Positions 1-8,942 of a DNA stretch of 64,000 nt are shown here, in pieces (within the stretch, counting starts at the first letter, position 1; every line of letters starts with the position of its first letter). This stretch comes from JADLCB01 sp964398315. Its GTDB lineage: Bacteria; Planctomycetota; Phycisphaerae; Tepidisphaerales; Tepidisphaeraceae. The notes below the pieces were generated by a model. It saw only the letters and a list, made by a program, of their open reading frames with translations. It searched no databases and was not told the DNA's origin. The DNA lies in the NCBI GenBank assembly GCA_964398315.1, contig CAYNMV010000010.1, forward strand, positions 1-64,000. The letters are read 5' to 3'. A program made the position numbers and the translations under genes.

Positions 1-1698
1 GTCGGCATTGGTGCGCACCTTGAGGGTGCGGTACTTGTCCGCCCACTTCATGATGGTGGCGAAGGGGCCGGACAGCTCGGGATCGACCGTGGGAACCTGT
101 CCCTCGATCACCTCGCCGGTGGAGCCGTCGATGCTGAGCCAGTCCTGCGGGCCGTAGGTCTTGCCGTTGATGGTCAGCTTCTTGTTCTTCTCATCGATCT
201 CCAGGGCGCCGGCGCCGGCGACACAGGTCTTGCCCCAGCCGCGGGCAACGACCGCCGCGTGGCTGGTCATGCCGCCGGTGCTGGTGAGGATGCCGACCGC
301 CGAGTGCATGCCCTGTACGTCCTCGGGGCTGGTTTCCTTGCGGACGAGGATGACCTTCTCGCCGGCCTGCGTGCGCTCGTGGGCCTCATCGGCCGAGAAG
401 GCGCACTTGCCGACCGCCGCGCCGGGGCTGGCGGGCAGGCCGGTGGCGATCACCTTGCGCGGGGCCTTGGGGTCGAACATGGGGTGCAGGAGCTGATCCA
501 GGCCCGCCGGATCGATGCGCAGCACGGCGGTCTTCTCATCAATCAGCTTTTCCCTGACCATGTCCACTGCGATGCGCACGGCGGCAACGGTGTTGCGCTT
601 GCCGGTGCGCGTCTGGAGCATGTACAGCTTGCCCTTCTCGATGGTGAACTCGAAGTCCTGTACGTCCTTGTACCGCTTCTCAAGCAGATCCTTGACCTTC
701 AGCAGCTCGCGCCAGCTCTTGGTCGACCACTTGGGCATCTCGGCCTGGCAGTCCAGTGGCGTGCGGATACCGGCAACCACGTCCTCGCCCTGGGCGTTGA
801 TCAGGAACTCACCGAAGAACTTGTTCTCGCCGGTGGAGGGATTGCGGGTGAAGGCCACGCCGGTGGCCGAATCCTCGCCGGTGTTGCCGAAGACCATGGT
901 CTGGACGTTGACGGCGGTGCCGACCAGGCCACGGATGTCATTGATCTGGCGATAGCGGATCGCGCGGTCACCCATCCAGCTCTGGAACACGGCTTCGATG
1001 GCGGCCTCAAGCTGCTTCATCGGATCCTGGGGGAAATCCTCGCCCAGGTGCTCGCGGTAGATCTTCTTATAGCGCTCGACGACTTCCCTGAGGGCGGCGG
1101 CGTCCAGCTCGGTGTCAAGGCTGACACCCCGGTTCCGCTTCACTTCCGACAGCTCATGCTCGAAATAGTGGTGATCGATGCCCTTGACGGTGTCGCCGAA
1201 CATGTTGATCAGGCGGCGATAGCTGTCATAGGCGAAGCGCTCATTGCGGGTGAGCTGGGCCAGGCCCTCCACCACCTTGTCGTTCAGGCCGATGTTCAGC
1301 ACGGTGTCCATCATGCCCGGCATCGACACCTTGGCGCCCGAGCGACAGGCCAGCAGCAGGGGGTTGCGCGGGTCGCCGAACTTCTTGCCGGTGGCGCGCT
1401 CGATCCTGGCCAGGTGCTGGCGCACCTCGTCCATCAGGCCGCGGGGCAGCTTCTGGCCGGCTTCGTTGTACTCGGCGCAGGTTTCGGTGGTGATGGTGAA
1501 GCCGGGAGGAACGGGCAGGCCGGCCAGGGTCATGTCGGCGAGGTTGGCGCCCTTGCCGCCGAGAAGATCCCGCATCGTGGCATTACCCTCGGCCCGGCCG
1601 TTACCGAAGAAGTAGACGCGCTTCTTGGTGGCGCTTCGGGAAGCCGGAGCCGACTTCTTTGTCTTCTTCTTCGATGGCTTACGCATCATGGCTGTCAT
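1..1698 (-). CDS. ppdK: Pyruvate, phosphate dikinase, 5' part (runs off the window)
   Basis: The enzyme interconverts pyruvate, ATP and phosphate with PEP, AMP and pyrophosphate. The 566 visible residues cover the N-terminal nucleotide-binding domain and the swivelling phosphohistidine domain; the C-terminal PEP/pyruvate barrel lies beyond base 1. The phosphohistidine loop GGMTSHAAVVARG is clear, with the catalytic His near residue 480. The family is usually about 880 residues. A lysine-rich N-terminal extension (KPSKKKTKKS) precedes the conserved region beginning VYFFGNG. The ATG at 1698 is preceded by AGGAG at suitable spacing. A consensus-like promoter lies about 170 bases upstream, leaving a long untranslated leader. 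Identification is firm. Confidence 0.95.
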   Translation of the reverse strand, partial: MTAMMRKPSKKKTKKSAPASRSATKKRVYFFGNGRAEGNATMRDLLGGKGANLADMTLAGLPVPPGFTITTETCAEYNEAGQKLPRGLMDEVRQHLARIERATGKKFGDPRNPLLLACRSGAKVSMPGMMDTVLNIGLNDKVVEGLAQLTRNERFAYDSYRRLINMFGDTVKGIDHHYFEHELSEVKRNRGVSLDTELDAAALREVVERYKKIYREHLGEDFPQDPMKQLEAAIEAVFQSWMGDRAIRYRQINDIRGLVGTAVNVQTMVFGNTGEDSATGVAFTRNPSTGENKFFGEFLINAQGEDVVAGIRTPLDCQAEMPKWSTKSWRELLKVKDLLEKRYKDVQDFEFTIEKGKLYMLQTRTGKRNTVAAVRIAVDMVREKLIDEKTAVLRIDPAGLDQLLHPMFDPKAPRKVIATGLPASPGAAVGKCAFSADEAHERTQAGEKVILVRKETSPEDVQGMHSAVGILTSTGGMTSHAAVVARGWGKTCVAGAGALEIDEKNKKLTINGKTYGPQDWLSIDGSTGEVIEGQVPTVDPELSGPFATIMKWADKYRTLKVRTNAD

Positions 1699-1873
1699 AA
1701 CGAATCTCCTGTTGCGACGCGGGGTGCGCCCGCGGTCGCGGCTGTTAAAAAATCCGGATCGGGTTGTTCGGAATGGCGCGTCCGGCCGACCGCGTTGCAT
1801 CGAGACCTTCGTCGTAGCGTCGATAAACCTGCCGAAAATCCCGGAAAACGCGAACGTCGTGTGAAAGATCGGG

Positions 1874-1901
1874 AGTATAGCGGTGGTAGGCGCGCTGTCA
1901 A
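1874..1901 (-). promoter_or_regulatory. Sigma-70-type promoter of ppdK
   Basis: On the minus strand TTGACA (1901-1896) is followed after 16 bases by TATACT (1879-1874), nearly the textbook housekeeping promoter. Transcription would start near 1867 and leave a leader of about 170 bases before the ppdK start. I saw no obvious riboswitch fold in that leader. The rest of the 1699-2113 gap holds nothing else I can name except a possible AT-rich -10 (TAAAAT, 2079-2084) ahead of the LuxR-type gene. Confidence 0.7.
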
Positions 1902-2113
1902 TTTGGCGGCGATCGTGCGGGGGGGGCCTGCCCGCGGCGGGCGGTGCGGCTGCCGGATCGAAACGCTTTCGGCCCCGCGCGCCGGCCAGCGCCAGCGGCA
2001 TGCCGATCATGGCACCCTGTGTGATGCGGGCTGGAGGTGTGTGCCAGGAATTCGTGTGCATCCACTGGCTGACTGACTTAAAATCGGAGCTGTCGGATGC
2101 GGAGAGGACGGGC

Positions 2114-2890
2114 ATGTCCAAACGCCAACGTCTACGACTGCGCGATGTTCAGGCCGTTACCCGACTGGCGTGGGAGGCGACAGAGCTGCGCCACGATCCG
2201 TTACGCCAACAGCGCCACCTGATAGACGGGCTGGCCGGGCTGGTCGGCGCCCAGCAGGGATTTGCCCTGGGCTTGAACGATTTCCACCCCGGCGATGCGG
2301 TGGCGCTGCGGTACGTCATCCCGACGACTCACTATGACCCGCCCACGGTCGAGTACATGGCCGCCTGGGGCAGGCAGTTTGGCGTGGCCGAGGACCCTGC
2401 CACGCGCATCGGTATCCACATGCCCGGGCAGATCGTCGCCTTCTCCACACGGTTCCACTATCCCGGCGGCCTGTACGAGCAGAGCGCGTTCTTTGACCAC
2501 GTGGCCGGTCGCGTGCGGATGGTGGACATCCTGCCCACCTGGTTCCGTCACCGTAATGGGCGCGACATCACCTGCCTGGCCGCCCACCGCCTGGACAGGG
2601 ATGAGCCGGTCTTCTCGCCGCGGGAGGTGCGCCTGGCATGGGTGCTGAGCCGCGAGTTGCGTTACCTGTATCAAACCGGGCGGCTGGAGGCACCCACCTC
2701 ACCTGTTGATGCGCTGCCGCCGCGGCAGCGGGAGATTGCCCGCCGTCTGCTGGAGGGTGAGGCTCCCAAGCGCATCGCCTTCGACCTGGGGCTTTCGATT
2801 CACACGGTGCGCGATCACATCAAGGCGATTTACCAGCGGCTGGAAGTGTCCGGCCGTGCCGAACTGATGGCCCGCTGCCGGCCAAGGTGA
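2114..2890 (+). CDS. LuxR-family transcriptional regulator
   Basis: This 258-residue protein ends in a LuxR/GerE-type helix-turn-helix (about residues 200-255). Key stretches are LPPRQREIARRLLEG, IAFDLGLSIHTVRDHIKAIY and a final RAELMARCR. The N-terminal 190 residues are not a receiver domain, since there is no Asp phosphoacceptor pattern, and look like a free-standing sensory region that I do not recognise. The ATG at 2114 follows GGAGAGG. The open frame extends upstream but that part is low-complexity and unlikely to be coding. It converges on the ABC permease gene, with stop codons 27 bases apart. The ligand and targets are unknown. Confidence 0.8.
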   Translation: MSKRQRLRLRDVQAVTRLAWEATELRHDPLRQQRHLIDGLAGLVGAQQGFALGLNDFHPGDAVALRYVIPTTHYDPPTVEYMAAWGRQFGVAEDPATRIGIHMPGQIVAFSTRFHYPGGLYEQSAFFDHVAGRVRMVDILPTWFRHRNGRDITCLAAHRLDRDEPVFSPREVRLAWVLSRELRYLYQTGRLEAPTSPVDALPPRQREIARRLLEGEAPKRIAFDLGLSIHTVRDHIKAIYQRLEVSGRAELMARCRPR

Positions 2891-2916
2891 TGGGATTGCC
2901 AGCGGCGAAGTCTCCC

Positions 2917-4992
2917 CTATCGCGACTGGCGGCGGATCGTCATGTCAAAGTTCTTTACCATGCTCTTGTACATGGCCCAGACGATCAGCGTGTAGATGGC
3001 CACGGCGGCAAGGGTGCCGAAAAAGAGCATCACCCGGGCCACATCCTCCTGGCCGCCGCCGCCCCAGCTGCTGTCGAAGATACGGCCACCAAACTGGTAG
3101 GGATCGACCAGCAGCGTGATCAGCGTGAACGGACTGAAGGCCGCAAAGGCCAGGGTGATCTCGCTGTTGGTGTTTTCCAGCATTACAAAGCCGCACCAGC
3201 CCAGGGCTCCGCACAGCCCGACGACGATGCCGACGCTGCTCATCACCGCCACAACCGTCCGCCGCAGCCGCAATGACATCTGCATGCCGAGGATCGCGGC
3301 GAAGGCGCAGATGATGATCATCATGATCGGCAGCAGCAGCAGGGATTCGGGCAGCACGATCCACTCGAACGGCTGTGAGGCCGGCGTCGTCAGCCGCCGG
3401 AAAAAGTCATAGACAACAAACAGCAGAACGCTGATGACCGGCACCGCGATGAGCGGTACGACGAACATGACCAGTCCCCGCAGCTTGCCCCAGATGTAGT
3501 AGCGGCTGGTGATCGGGGTGCTCAGCAGCAGGTCGAGCGAGCCATCTTCCTTCTCACGCGTAACGGTGGAGGCGGCGGCATTGGTGACGATCAGCAGGAT
3601 GGCGGCGAACTCCACGAGGATCGCCCCCAGCAGAAACGATCGGGCATCGGTGGTCGGCAGTCGGCGCGTGATGGGGGCCAGGTCGATGCTGGTCAGCATG
3701 TTCTGGCCGGTAACCGTGAGGTTGCGCACCGCCGCACGCTGGTAAAGCGCGTCGAGCGGCGCGGCGTGTCCGTTATAGCTGATGGCGGTGGTGCGCGGGT
3801 CGAGGCGGTACGTCACCGGACCGTTGACCGTGTGGACCGTCAGCACGTTGAGACTGGGGTTGAAGCCCGTGGTACTGATGTAGCGCTCGGGGTCGGAGGT
3901 CGAGGCGTACATCGTTACGAGCACGACTGCCCCGATCAGCCCGGCGGCGATGAATCCATAGCGCACCAGGGTCGCGCGGAAGGCCGAGGCCTTGGTCTTG
4001 GCCTCACGCCAGGCGATGGGGTTGGCCCAGACCACCCGGGGCTTGCGGGTGCTGCCGCCGCGAGACAGGCGCAGCTTCTGGAGGAACCAGCTTTGCAGTG
4101 TCAGCGTTGATTGCGCCACCCGCCGCAGCAGGAAAATGGATGGCGTGATCAGCACGAAGCTGAGGAAGAACATGAAGCTGACATAGAACGAGTGCGGACT
4201 GGACAACGCCCAGCCAATGGGCCAGGTCTGCAAACCCGGCGGCAGGTCGCCGAAGTTGGGCGGTTCATAGCCAGTCTCGTTGAAGATGGACCGCAGCGCC
4301 AGGAAGGGATGCAGGGCCGTCAGGAGCGAGGTGTCCGTCGGTTCGCCATTGACGATGGGATGGAAGAAGGCAACCCGGTCGAGCAGGAAAACACCCACCA
4401 GGTAGATCACCACGAACAGGTAGAAACTGAAGATGGTTCGCCGGGTGCCAACCTTGAAGGTGGCGATCGCCATGGCGATGGCGCCGGTCACAAAAGCGGT
4501 CGCGGCGGCGATGAAGAACGACCAGGCGATCGACTTGATCGCGACCCCGCCAAAGACCTGGGTAATGGAAAAGATCGGGATGCCACTGATGAGCAGGACA
4601 ATGACAAAAAAGAGACGCGACAGCAGCGAGCCGAGAACGATCTGGCCGTTGGTCAACGGCGTGGACAGGAGGATATCGTAAGTTTGCGAATCCTTTTCCT
4701 GCGTGATCGCGCCGGCGGTGAAGATGGGCGCCAGCAGCGCCACCAGTGCCAGTTGCAGGTAGCTGAGGCCGCGAAAGATGTTGCCTGAGGCGGCGGTCAG
4801 TTCGGTCAGGTTGGCGGCTGAGAGATTCCCGATCGACGAGAACAGGGTGATGATGACCACCACCACCAGCAGGCCGAGATAACCGCAGCGGATGAACAGA
4901 TCCCGCCGCCGCTTGCCGCCGCTCTCCACCACGCGCAGCAGGATCGGATTGGCCGGGATCAGTCGCCAGAGATATTCACCTGCTCCGAGCAT
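2917..4992 (-). CDS. ABC-2 type permease, internally duplicated
   Basis: This 691-residue polytopic membrane protein is the transmembrane part of an ABC exporter. Its two halves are homologous. Each starts with ANPIxxR (residues 14 and 323) followed by a hydrophobic helix. Each carries the ABC-2 hallmark, TQEKDSQTYDILLSTPLT at 97-114 and TREKEDGSLDLLLSTPIT at 478-495. One chain may therefore supply both halves of the channel. It is the last gene of a minus-strand operon with the 850-residue membrane protein and the ATPase upstream. A soluble region (about 365-445) separates the halves. The substrate is unknown; relatives occur in NatAB- and Gld-like exporters. Confidence 0.85.
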   Translation of the reverse strand: MLGAGEYLWRLIPANPILLRVVESGGKRRRDLFIRCGYLGLLVVVVIITLFSSIGNLSAANLTELTAASGNIFRGLSYLQLALVALLAPIFTAGAITQEKDSQTYDILLSTPLTNGQIVLGSLLSRLFFVIVLLISGIPIFSITQVFGGVAIKSIAWSFFIAAATAFVTGAIAMAIATFKVGTRRTIFSFYLFVVIYLVGVFLLDRVAFFHPIVNGEPTDTSLLTALHPFLALRSIFNETGYEPPNFGDLPPGLQTWPIGWALSSPHSFYVSFMFFLSFVLITPSIFLLRRVAQSTLTLQSWFLQKLRLSRGGSTRKPRVVWANPIAWREAKTKASAFRATLVRYGFIAAGLIGAVVLVTMYASTSDPERYISTTGFNPSLNVLTVHTVNGPVTYRLDPRTTAISYNGHAAPLDALYQRAAVRNLTVTGQNMLTSIDLAPITRRLPTTDARSFLLGAILVEFAAILLIVTNAAASTVTREKEDGSLDLLLSTPITSRYYIWGKLRGLVMFVVPLIAVPVISVLLFVVYDFFRRLTTPASQPFEWIVLPESLLLLPIMMIIICAFAAILGMQMSLRLRRTVVAVMSSVGIVVGLCGALGWCGFVMLENTNSEITLAFAAFSPFTLITLLVDPYQFGGRIFDSSWGGGGQEDVARVMLFFGTLAAVAIYTLIVWAMYKSMVKNFDMTIRRQSR

Positions 4993-5030
4993 CGTGCTGT
5001 ACCGTCAACGCGCCTTTCCACCGTCCACAC

Positions 5031-5162
5031 TTACGCGATTATCACCTGGCCGGTCGTCTCCATCCCAGGCACCTGCGCGATTCCGCACGCAACGCCCTTG
5101 CGCACCCACCCCAGGCACATGAGTGTGAAGCCCAGCAGCAGGGTGGGACCGAGCACGTTCAT
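5031..5162 (-). CDS. Possible small membrane peptide overlapping the ATPase stop codon
   Basis: The frame encodes 43 residues with one hydrophobic segment (about residues 3-18, VLGPTLLLGFTLMCLGW). Its ATG overlaps the ATPase stop as ATGA, a classic sign of translational coupling. The reading frame ends 38 bases before the permease start. It could be a small subunit of the exporter, or only a chance frame in the gap between the two genes. I recognise no family. Conservation of the frame in relatives would decide. Confidence 0.35.
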   Translation of the reverse strand: MNVLGPTLLLGFTLMCLGWVRKGVACGIAQVPGMETTGQVIIA

Positions 5163-6094
5163 TGCACCATCCCCTTGGTCAACCGCATAAACGCCGTTTC
5201 CAGGTTGACCTCCTCCTCCTTCAGCATCGTCAGCTTGAAGCCGCCGGCAATGAGGCGCTGGGGGATGAAGGTGTAGTCGTTGACACCGGACTTGATGCTG
5301 ACCTCGATAAAGCCGTTGTTGGCGTTGACGCTCTCGATATTGGGATCCTGGCTGAGCAGGGCGGCTGCGCCGGTCTGGTTGGACTGCACGCCGACGTGGA
5401 CAACCATGCCTACCCGCGCCTGCCTCACAATCTCGGTCCACGGGCCGGAATAGAGCAGTTCACCCTGCTCGATGATGCCGACCTTGTTACACAGGTCCTG
5501 CAATTCCGGCAGGATGTGCGAGCTGATCAGGATCGTCTTGCCCATGCGCTGAAGCTCCTTGAGCAGCTCGCGCATCTCGATGCGGGCGCGGGGATCGAGA
5601 TTGCCAGCCGGCTCATCCAGCAGCAGCACCTTGGGATCGTGCAGCAGCACCCGGGCGATGCTCAGCCGCTGCTTCATGCCGCGCGACAGGCCATCGACCA
5701 GGGCATCACGCTTATAGCCCAGGTCGGTCAGTTCCAGCACATCGCTTACCACCTTCTCGCGGGCCGGGCCATTGATGTTGTAGGCGGCGGCGAAGAACTC
5801 GAGGTATTCCTGCACCACCATGTCTTCATACGCCCCGAAGTAGTCCGGCACGTAGCCGATCAGCGGACGGATCTGGCGGGACTGGTAACCGATGACGTAA
5901 TCACAAACTCTTGCTTCGCCCCAGGTGGGCTGCAGAAGGGTGGCAAGGATCTTGATGGTGGTTGATTTGCCTGCGCCATTGGGGCCGATGAAGCCGAAGC
6001 AGTCCCCTTCCTCAATGGTGAGGTTCAGGTTAGACAGCGCAACCAGCGTGCCATAACGCTTGGTGAGGTTGACAGTCTTGATGACAGCAGCCAT
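5159..6094 (-). CDS. ABC transporter ATP-binding protein
   Basis: This 311-residue ATPase powers the permease encoded just downstream. Walker A (GPNGAGKST, about residues 38-46), the signature LSRGMKQRLSIAR, Walker B (VLLLDEPA) and the switch His (SSHILPE) are all intact. The C-terminal 90 residues after the nucleotide-binding domain form the accessory tail typical of NatA/CcmA-like exporters. The ATG at 6094 is preceded by GGAG. It sits 39 bases after the 850-residue membrane protein gene, so the genes are probably co-transcribed. The substrate cannot be deduced. Confidence 0.9.
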   Translation of the reverse strand: MAAVIKTVNLTKRYGTLVALSNLNLTIEEGDCFGFIGPNGAGKSTTIKILATLLQPTWGEARVCDYVIGYQSRQIRPLIGYVPDYFGAYEDMVVQEYLEFFAAAYNINGPAREKVVSDVLELTDLGYKRDALVDGLSRGMKQRLSIARVLLHDPKVLLLDEPAGNLDPRARIEMRELLKELQRMGKTILISSHILPELQDLCNKVGIIEQGELLYSGPWTEIVRQARVGMVVHVGVQSNQTGAAALLSQDPNIESVNANNGFIEVSIKSGVNDYTFIPQRLIAGGFKLTMLKEEEVNLETAFMRLTKGMVQ

Positions 6095-6133
6095 TGCTTC
6101 TCCGCGGAGGATCGGGGTTCATACCCTGGTTGT

Positions 6134-8686
6134 CTATTCTATATCAAACGGCTGCGTGGAGGGCTGGGTAGTGGGCGCAGTCCGGTCAATCGGCAGCACG
6201 GCCTGGTAAAAGGTCACTCCGGTGCCTTCCACCGTGTCCCCCTGCACAAGCAGTGGTATCGGCAGGGGGGTCTGATCGGCTATCCCGGCGATTGCCAGGT
6301 CGCCCGCCGCCACCACCGGCGACAAATCCATGCCCCGCGCTCCCCGTCGCAGCAGATCCACGCGCGAAGTTCGCTCCGGCGTGCGTTGCATGGGGCTGAA
6401 ACGGTCAAAGAAAGAAAGGACCGGCAGCGTGTAGTGATGACTGCTGTCATCAAATCGCGCAACCGAGTTCCGCAACCGGCCGTAGAAATACTCGGTCCAG
6501 AAGTCTGCCACGCCGTCGCGATCCAGGCGATCACGGATCGCCTTGTTCTGTCGCGGCAGCGCCAGCAGCCCGCCGCCAGCGCCCAGGGCATGCCACTGCA
6601 CCTGCTGAAGGTCGATCGTCTGCCCCTTCTGCCACTGCGGCAGGTAGAGCAGGATGTCCTGCCCGCTGGCATCGACATAGCAGAGGTATACATCGCGCAG
6701 GTCAGCCGGCAGGTTGTTGATCAGCGTGCCGTGCAACTGCCCCTCGCGCAGCGCGATCTGGCCGTTGATGCTGCCCCTGTAGTCACCAATCCAGCGGGCA
6801 TGCAGCTTCTTGAGCGTGCTGCGGAAAGGAATGACCACCTGCGGGTTCTCATCAGGCCTGGCCTTGGGCACCGGGATGGGGATGGTGTAATTGAGGATTG
6901 TCGGCAGTTCGGGCTGCGACTCAGCGTACGCCGCATGGGCCGGGTGCATGGGGTAGGGGGTGATATAGCTGACGTGATCGACGGCGGCGCCGGTCAACTC
7001 GATGCGCTGACCGCCATCATCGGCGATATAGAGGCCGATGCCACTGTCGATCACCGCCGGCCCCTCGGGGTTGAGGCGCACGATGCTGAAGTGGCGGATC
7101 TCGGGATCGGCCCGCAATACCAGCTCAACCACGCCCGCCGTCACCAGTGTCGCCACGCCCGCAACCACCGCGAAGGCGAACCAGCTGAGCGACGTGCGCT
7201 TGCGGCCGGCCAGCACCAGGTAACTCACCGGCCCGGCAACAACCCAATAAGCAATGAAGAAGAACACCACCAGCAAAACCAGCCCCGCTCCGCGCTGGCC
7301 GTGCTCCATCTCCTGGGGCAGCGGATAACCCAGATCCACGCCATGCGTGCGCACATCGTAGGTTTCCAGCAGTGGCTGCTGCTCATCCTTCAGATCAGGA
7401 TCGGGCACAAATGATCTGTTGTTCCAGTCAAATACCTGGTCCCACACGGCCGGCCAGCCGATCTTGACGCGCGTGACGCTGGGATCGCCCAGGTCCTGGG
7501 CCACCCATGTCACCGCACCCAGGCCATAGCGCTGGCGGACGATGTAGGGGGTCTCGATCGGCGTGCCTTGCTCGGTCTGCCACTTCACCCAGTGCGTGAC
7601 CCGCGCCTGGGGCCGCGCCTGGGCGACCGCCACCTTGAAGGGGCCGCGCGCCTTGCGCCATTCCTCGGCCAGGCGCAGTGTCTGGGCCGCCGCCCAGCGG
7701 CGCTGGATGTCATGGCGGACCGTCCGGTCGCCGAAAACGCTGCGCACCGGTGTGCGCCACGGCACCCCTTCCATCACCAGGTCGTACAGTGGCGTGTTCT
7801 CCTGCCGGTCCAGCACCCCGCGCACGGCCCCCGCGCCCGTGCCGATTGGCGGAAACGTGACCGGCAGCAGATCCCCGAAATTGAGGGTCCGCTCCCACCC
7901 GGCCGGCTGGCAGATTACCAGCTTGCCGCCCTGGCGCACGAACTCCCGCAGCGCCCGCATGCGCTCCGGGGTAGGCTGTTCCAGTTCGCTGGGATCGGCG
8001 TTGGCGAAGACGACCGCATCGACCGCATCGTAGCCCAGGATGCTCTCAGGCAACTCGCGCGGGCGGACATGAACGATGACCGCATCTTCGAGGTTGCCGC
8101 GCACCGGCGAATGCTCGATGCCGCCATCCGGCCGGAACAGCGGCTCGGTACCGAAAATCGGCCGGCTGCCGGTGGAAGGATCGGACACGGCAAGGATCAG
8201 CTTGGCCCCGCGCACGGAATTGTGCTGGCTCACCGGCGGGTCGATGCTGATGATCGTATCCGGAATCGGCAGGCGGGTAATTTGCTCGCCGTTGCGGTTG
8301 GCAACGTAGACCAGCAGTTGCCGGTTCAGAGGACGGGTGCCATCAGAGGGGGTGGGCAGTCCGAAGGGAAATCCCGGCTCCCGGCGTGCCTTGGGGATGA
8401 AGTAGACTTCCTTCTTGATGTCGCGTGTGCCCTGGCCTTCGCGATTGCCGGTGACGGTAACGGGGATGGTGTAGGTGACGTGATCACCGTCGAAATCTTC
8501 CTGCACGATCTGGATCTGATAGGTGGCATCCTCCCCGGTTTCGGGACGAAGCGATACCACCATCGGCGTCCAGCAGTTTGGGCGGTAATAGCGCTGGAAC
8601 CCGATCGATTCCACCTGCCCGCTGACCTGCGCCAGCGCTGTCGTCGCCGTCACCAGGATGAGCAGCCCCACCAGTAGAACCCGCAT
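6134..8686 (-). CDS. Secreted/membrane protein of an ABC exporter operon (GATase-like fold likely)
   Basis: The 850-residue protein opens with a signal peptide (MRVLLVGLLILVTATTALAQ). A large extracytoplasmic region follows, including a segment (roughly 220-290) reading like a class I glutamine-amidotransferase-like fold (YDAVDAVVF, FVRQGGKLVICQPAGW) without an obvious catalytic Cys. Two transmembrane helices lie near residues 480-540 (LVLLVVFFFIAYWVVAG and the next), then a second extracytoplasmic domain. Such proteins commonly accompany NatA/NatB- or Gld-type exporters in Bacteroidetes and Planctomycetes. I chose the ATG at 8686 because it starts the signal peptide; the frame extends 21 residues further upstream. 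The role is inferred from context only. Confidence 0.75.
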   Translation of the reverse strand: MRVLLVGLLILVTATTALAQVSGQVESIGFQRYYRPNCWTPMVVSLRPETGEDATYQIQIVQEDFDGDHVTYTIPVTVTGNREGQGTRDIKKEVYFIPKARREPGFPFGLPTPSDGTRPLNRQLLVYVANRNGEQITRLPIPDTIISIDPPVSQHNSVRGAKLILAVSDPSTGSRPIFGTEPLFRPDGGIEHSPVRGNLEDAVIVHVRPRELPESILGYDAVDAVVFANADPSELEQPTPERMRALREFVRQGGKLVICQPAGWERTLNFGDLLPVTFPPIGTGAGAVRGVLDRQENTPLYDLVMEGVPWRTPVRSVFGDRTVRHDIQRRWAAAQTLRLAEEWRKARGPFKVAVAQARPQARVTHWVKWQTEQGTPIETPYIVRQRYGLGAVTWVAQDLGDPSVTRVKIGWPAVWDQVFDWNNRSFVPDPDLKDEQQPLLETYDVRTHGVDLGYPLPQEMEHGQRGAGLVLLVVFFFIAYWVVAGPVSYLVLAGRKRTSLSWFAFAVVAGVATLVTAGVVELVLRADPEIRHFSIVRLNPEGPAVIDSGIGLYIADDGGQRIELTGAAVDHVSYITPYPMHPAHAAYAESQPELPTILNYTIPIPVPKARPDENPQVVIPFRSTLKKLHARWIGDYRGSINGQIALREGQLHGTLINNLPADLRDVYLCYVDASGQDILLYLPQWQKGQTIDLQQVQWHALGAGGGLLALPRQNKAIRDRLDRDGVADFWTEYFYGRLRNSVARFDDSSHHYTLPVLSFFDRFSPMQRTPERTSRVDLLRRGARGMDLSPVVAAGDLAIAGIADQTPLPIPLLVQGDTVEGTGVTFYQAVLPIDRTAPTTQPSTQPFDIE

Positions 8687-8926
8687 TATCGCGACTCTAA
8701 TTGGCGGGGACGGAAGCGTCAAATGGAGGCAGGATCCACGCGACCACATCCCCGCAGCGGGCCACGGGCAGGCCCATGATGGAAACGCGCGGCCGCCCGA
8801 CGTTAGTATCCGCGGCCGGGCTGCCGCGGATGCTGCCTGTGCGGCCTTGGTCAGTGCCGCGTGGGGCGGGCATGGGTTCCATGGCTTGTGAAGGGCAATC
8901 GCAATGCCCTGACAGGCCCAATCCGG

Positions 8927-8932
8927 TACACT
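8927..8932 (+). promoter_or_regulatory. -10 box (TACACT) 10 bases before the methyltransferase ATG
   Basis: TACACT ends 10 bases before the ATG at 8943, and no Shine-Dalgarno sequence fits in the gap. Transcription would begin at or within a few bases of the start codon. No convincing -35 hexamer is seen at the right distance. Confidence 0.4.
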
Positions 8933-8942
8933 CTGCTGTCAC

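Noticed and set aside
259..2076. A 605-codon open frame on the plus strand over the dikinase gene
   Set aside because: It is the mirror of ppdK, a product of high GC content. Its product is low-complexity and no domain is recognisable, whereas the minus strand shows an intact dikinase.
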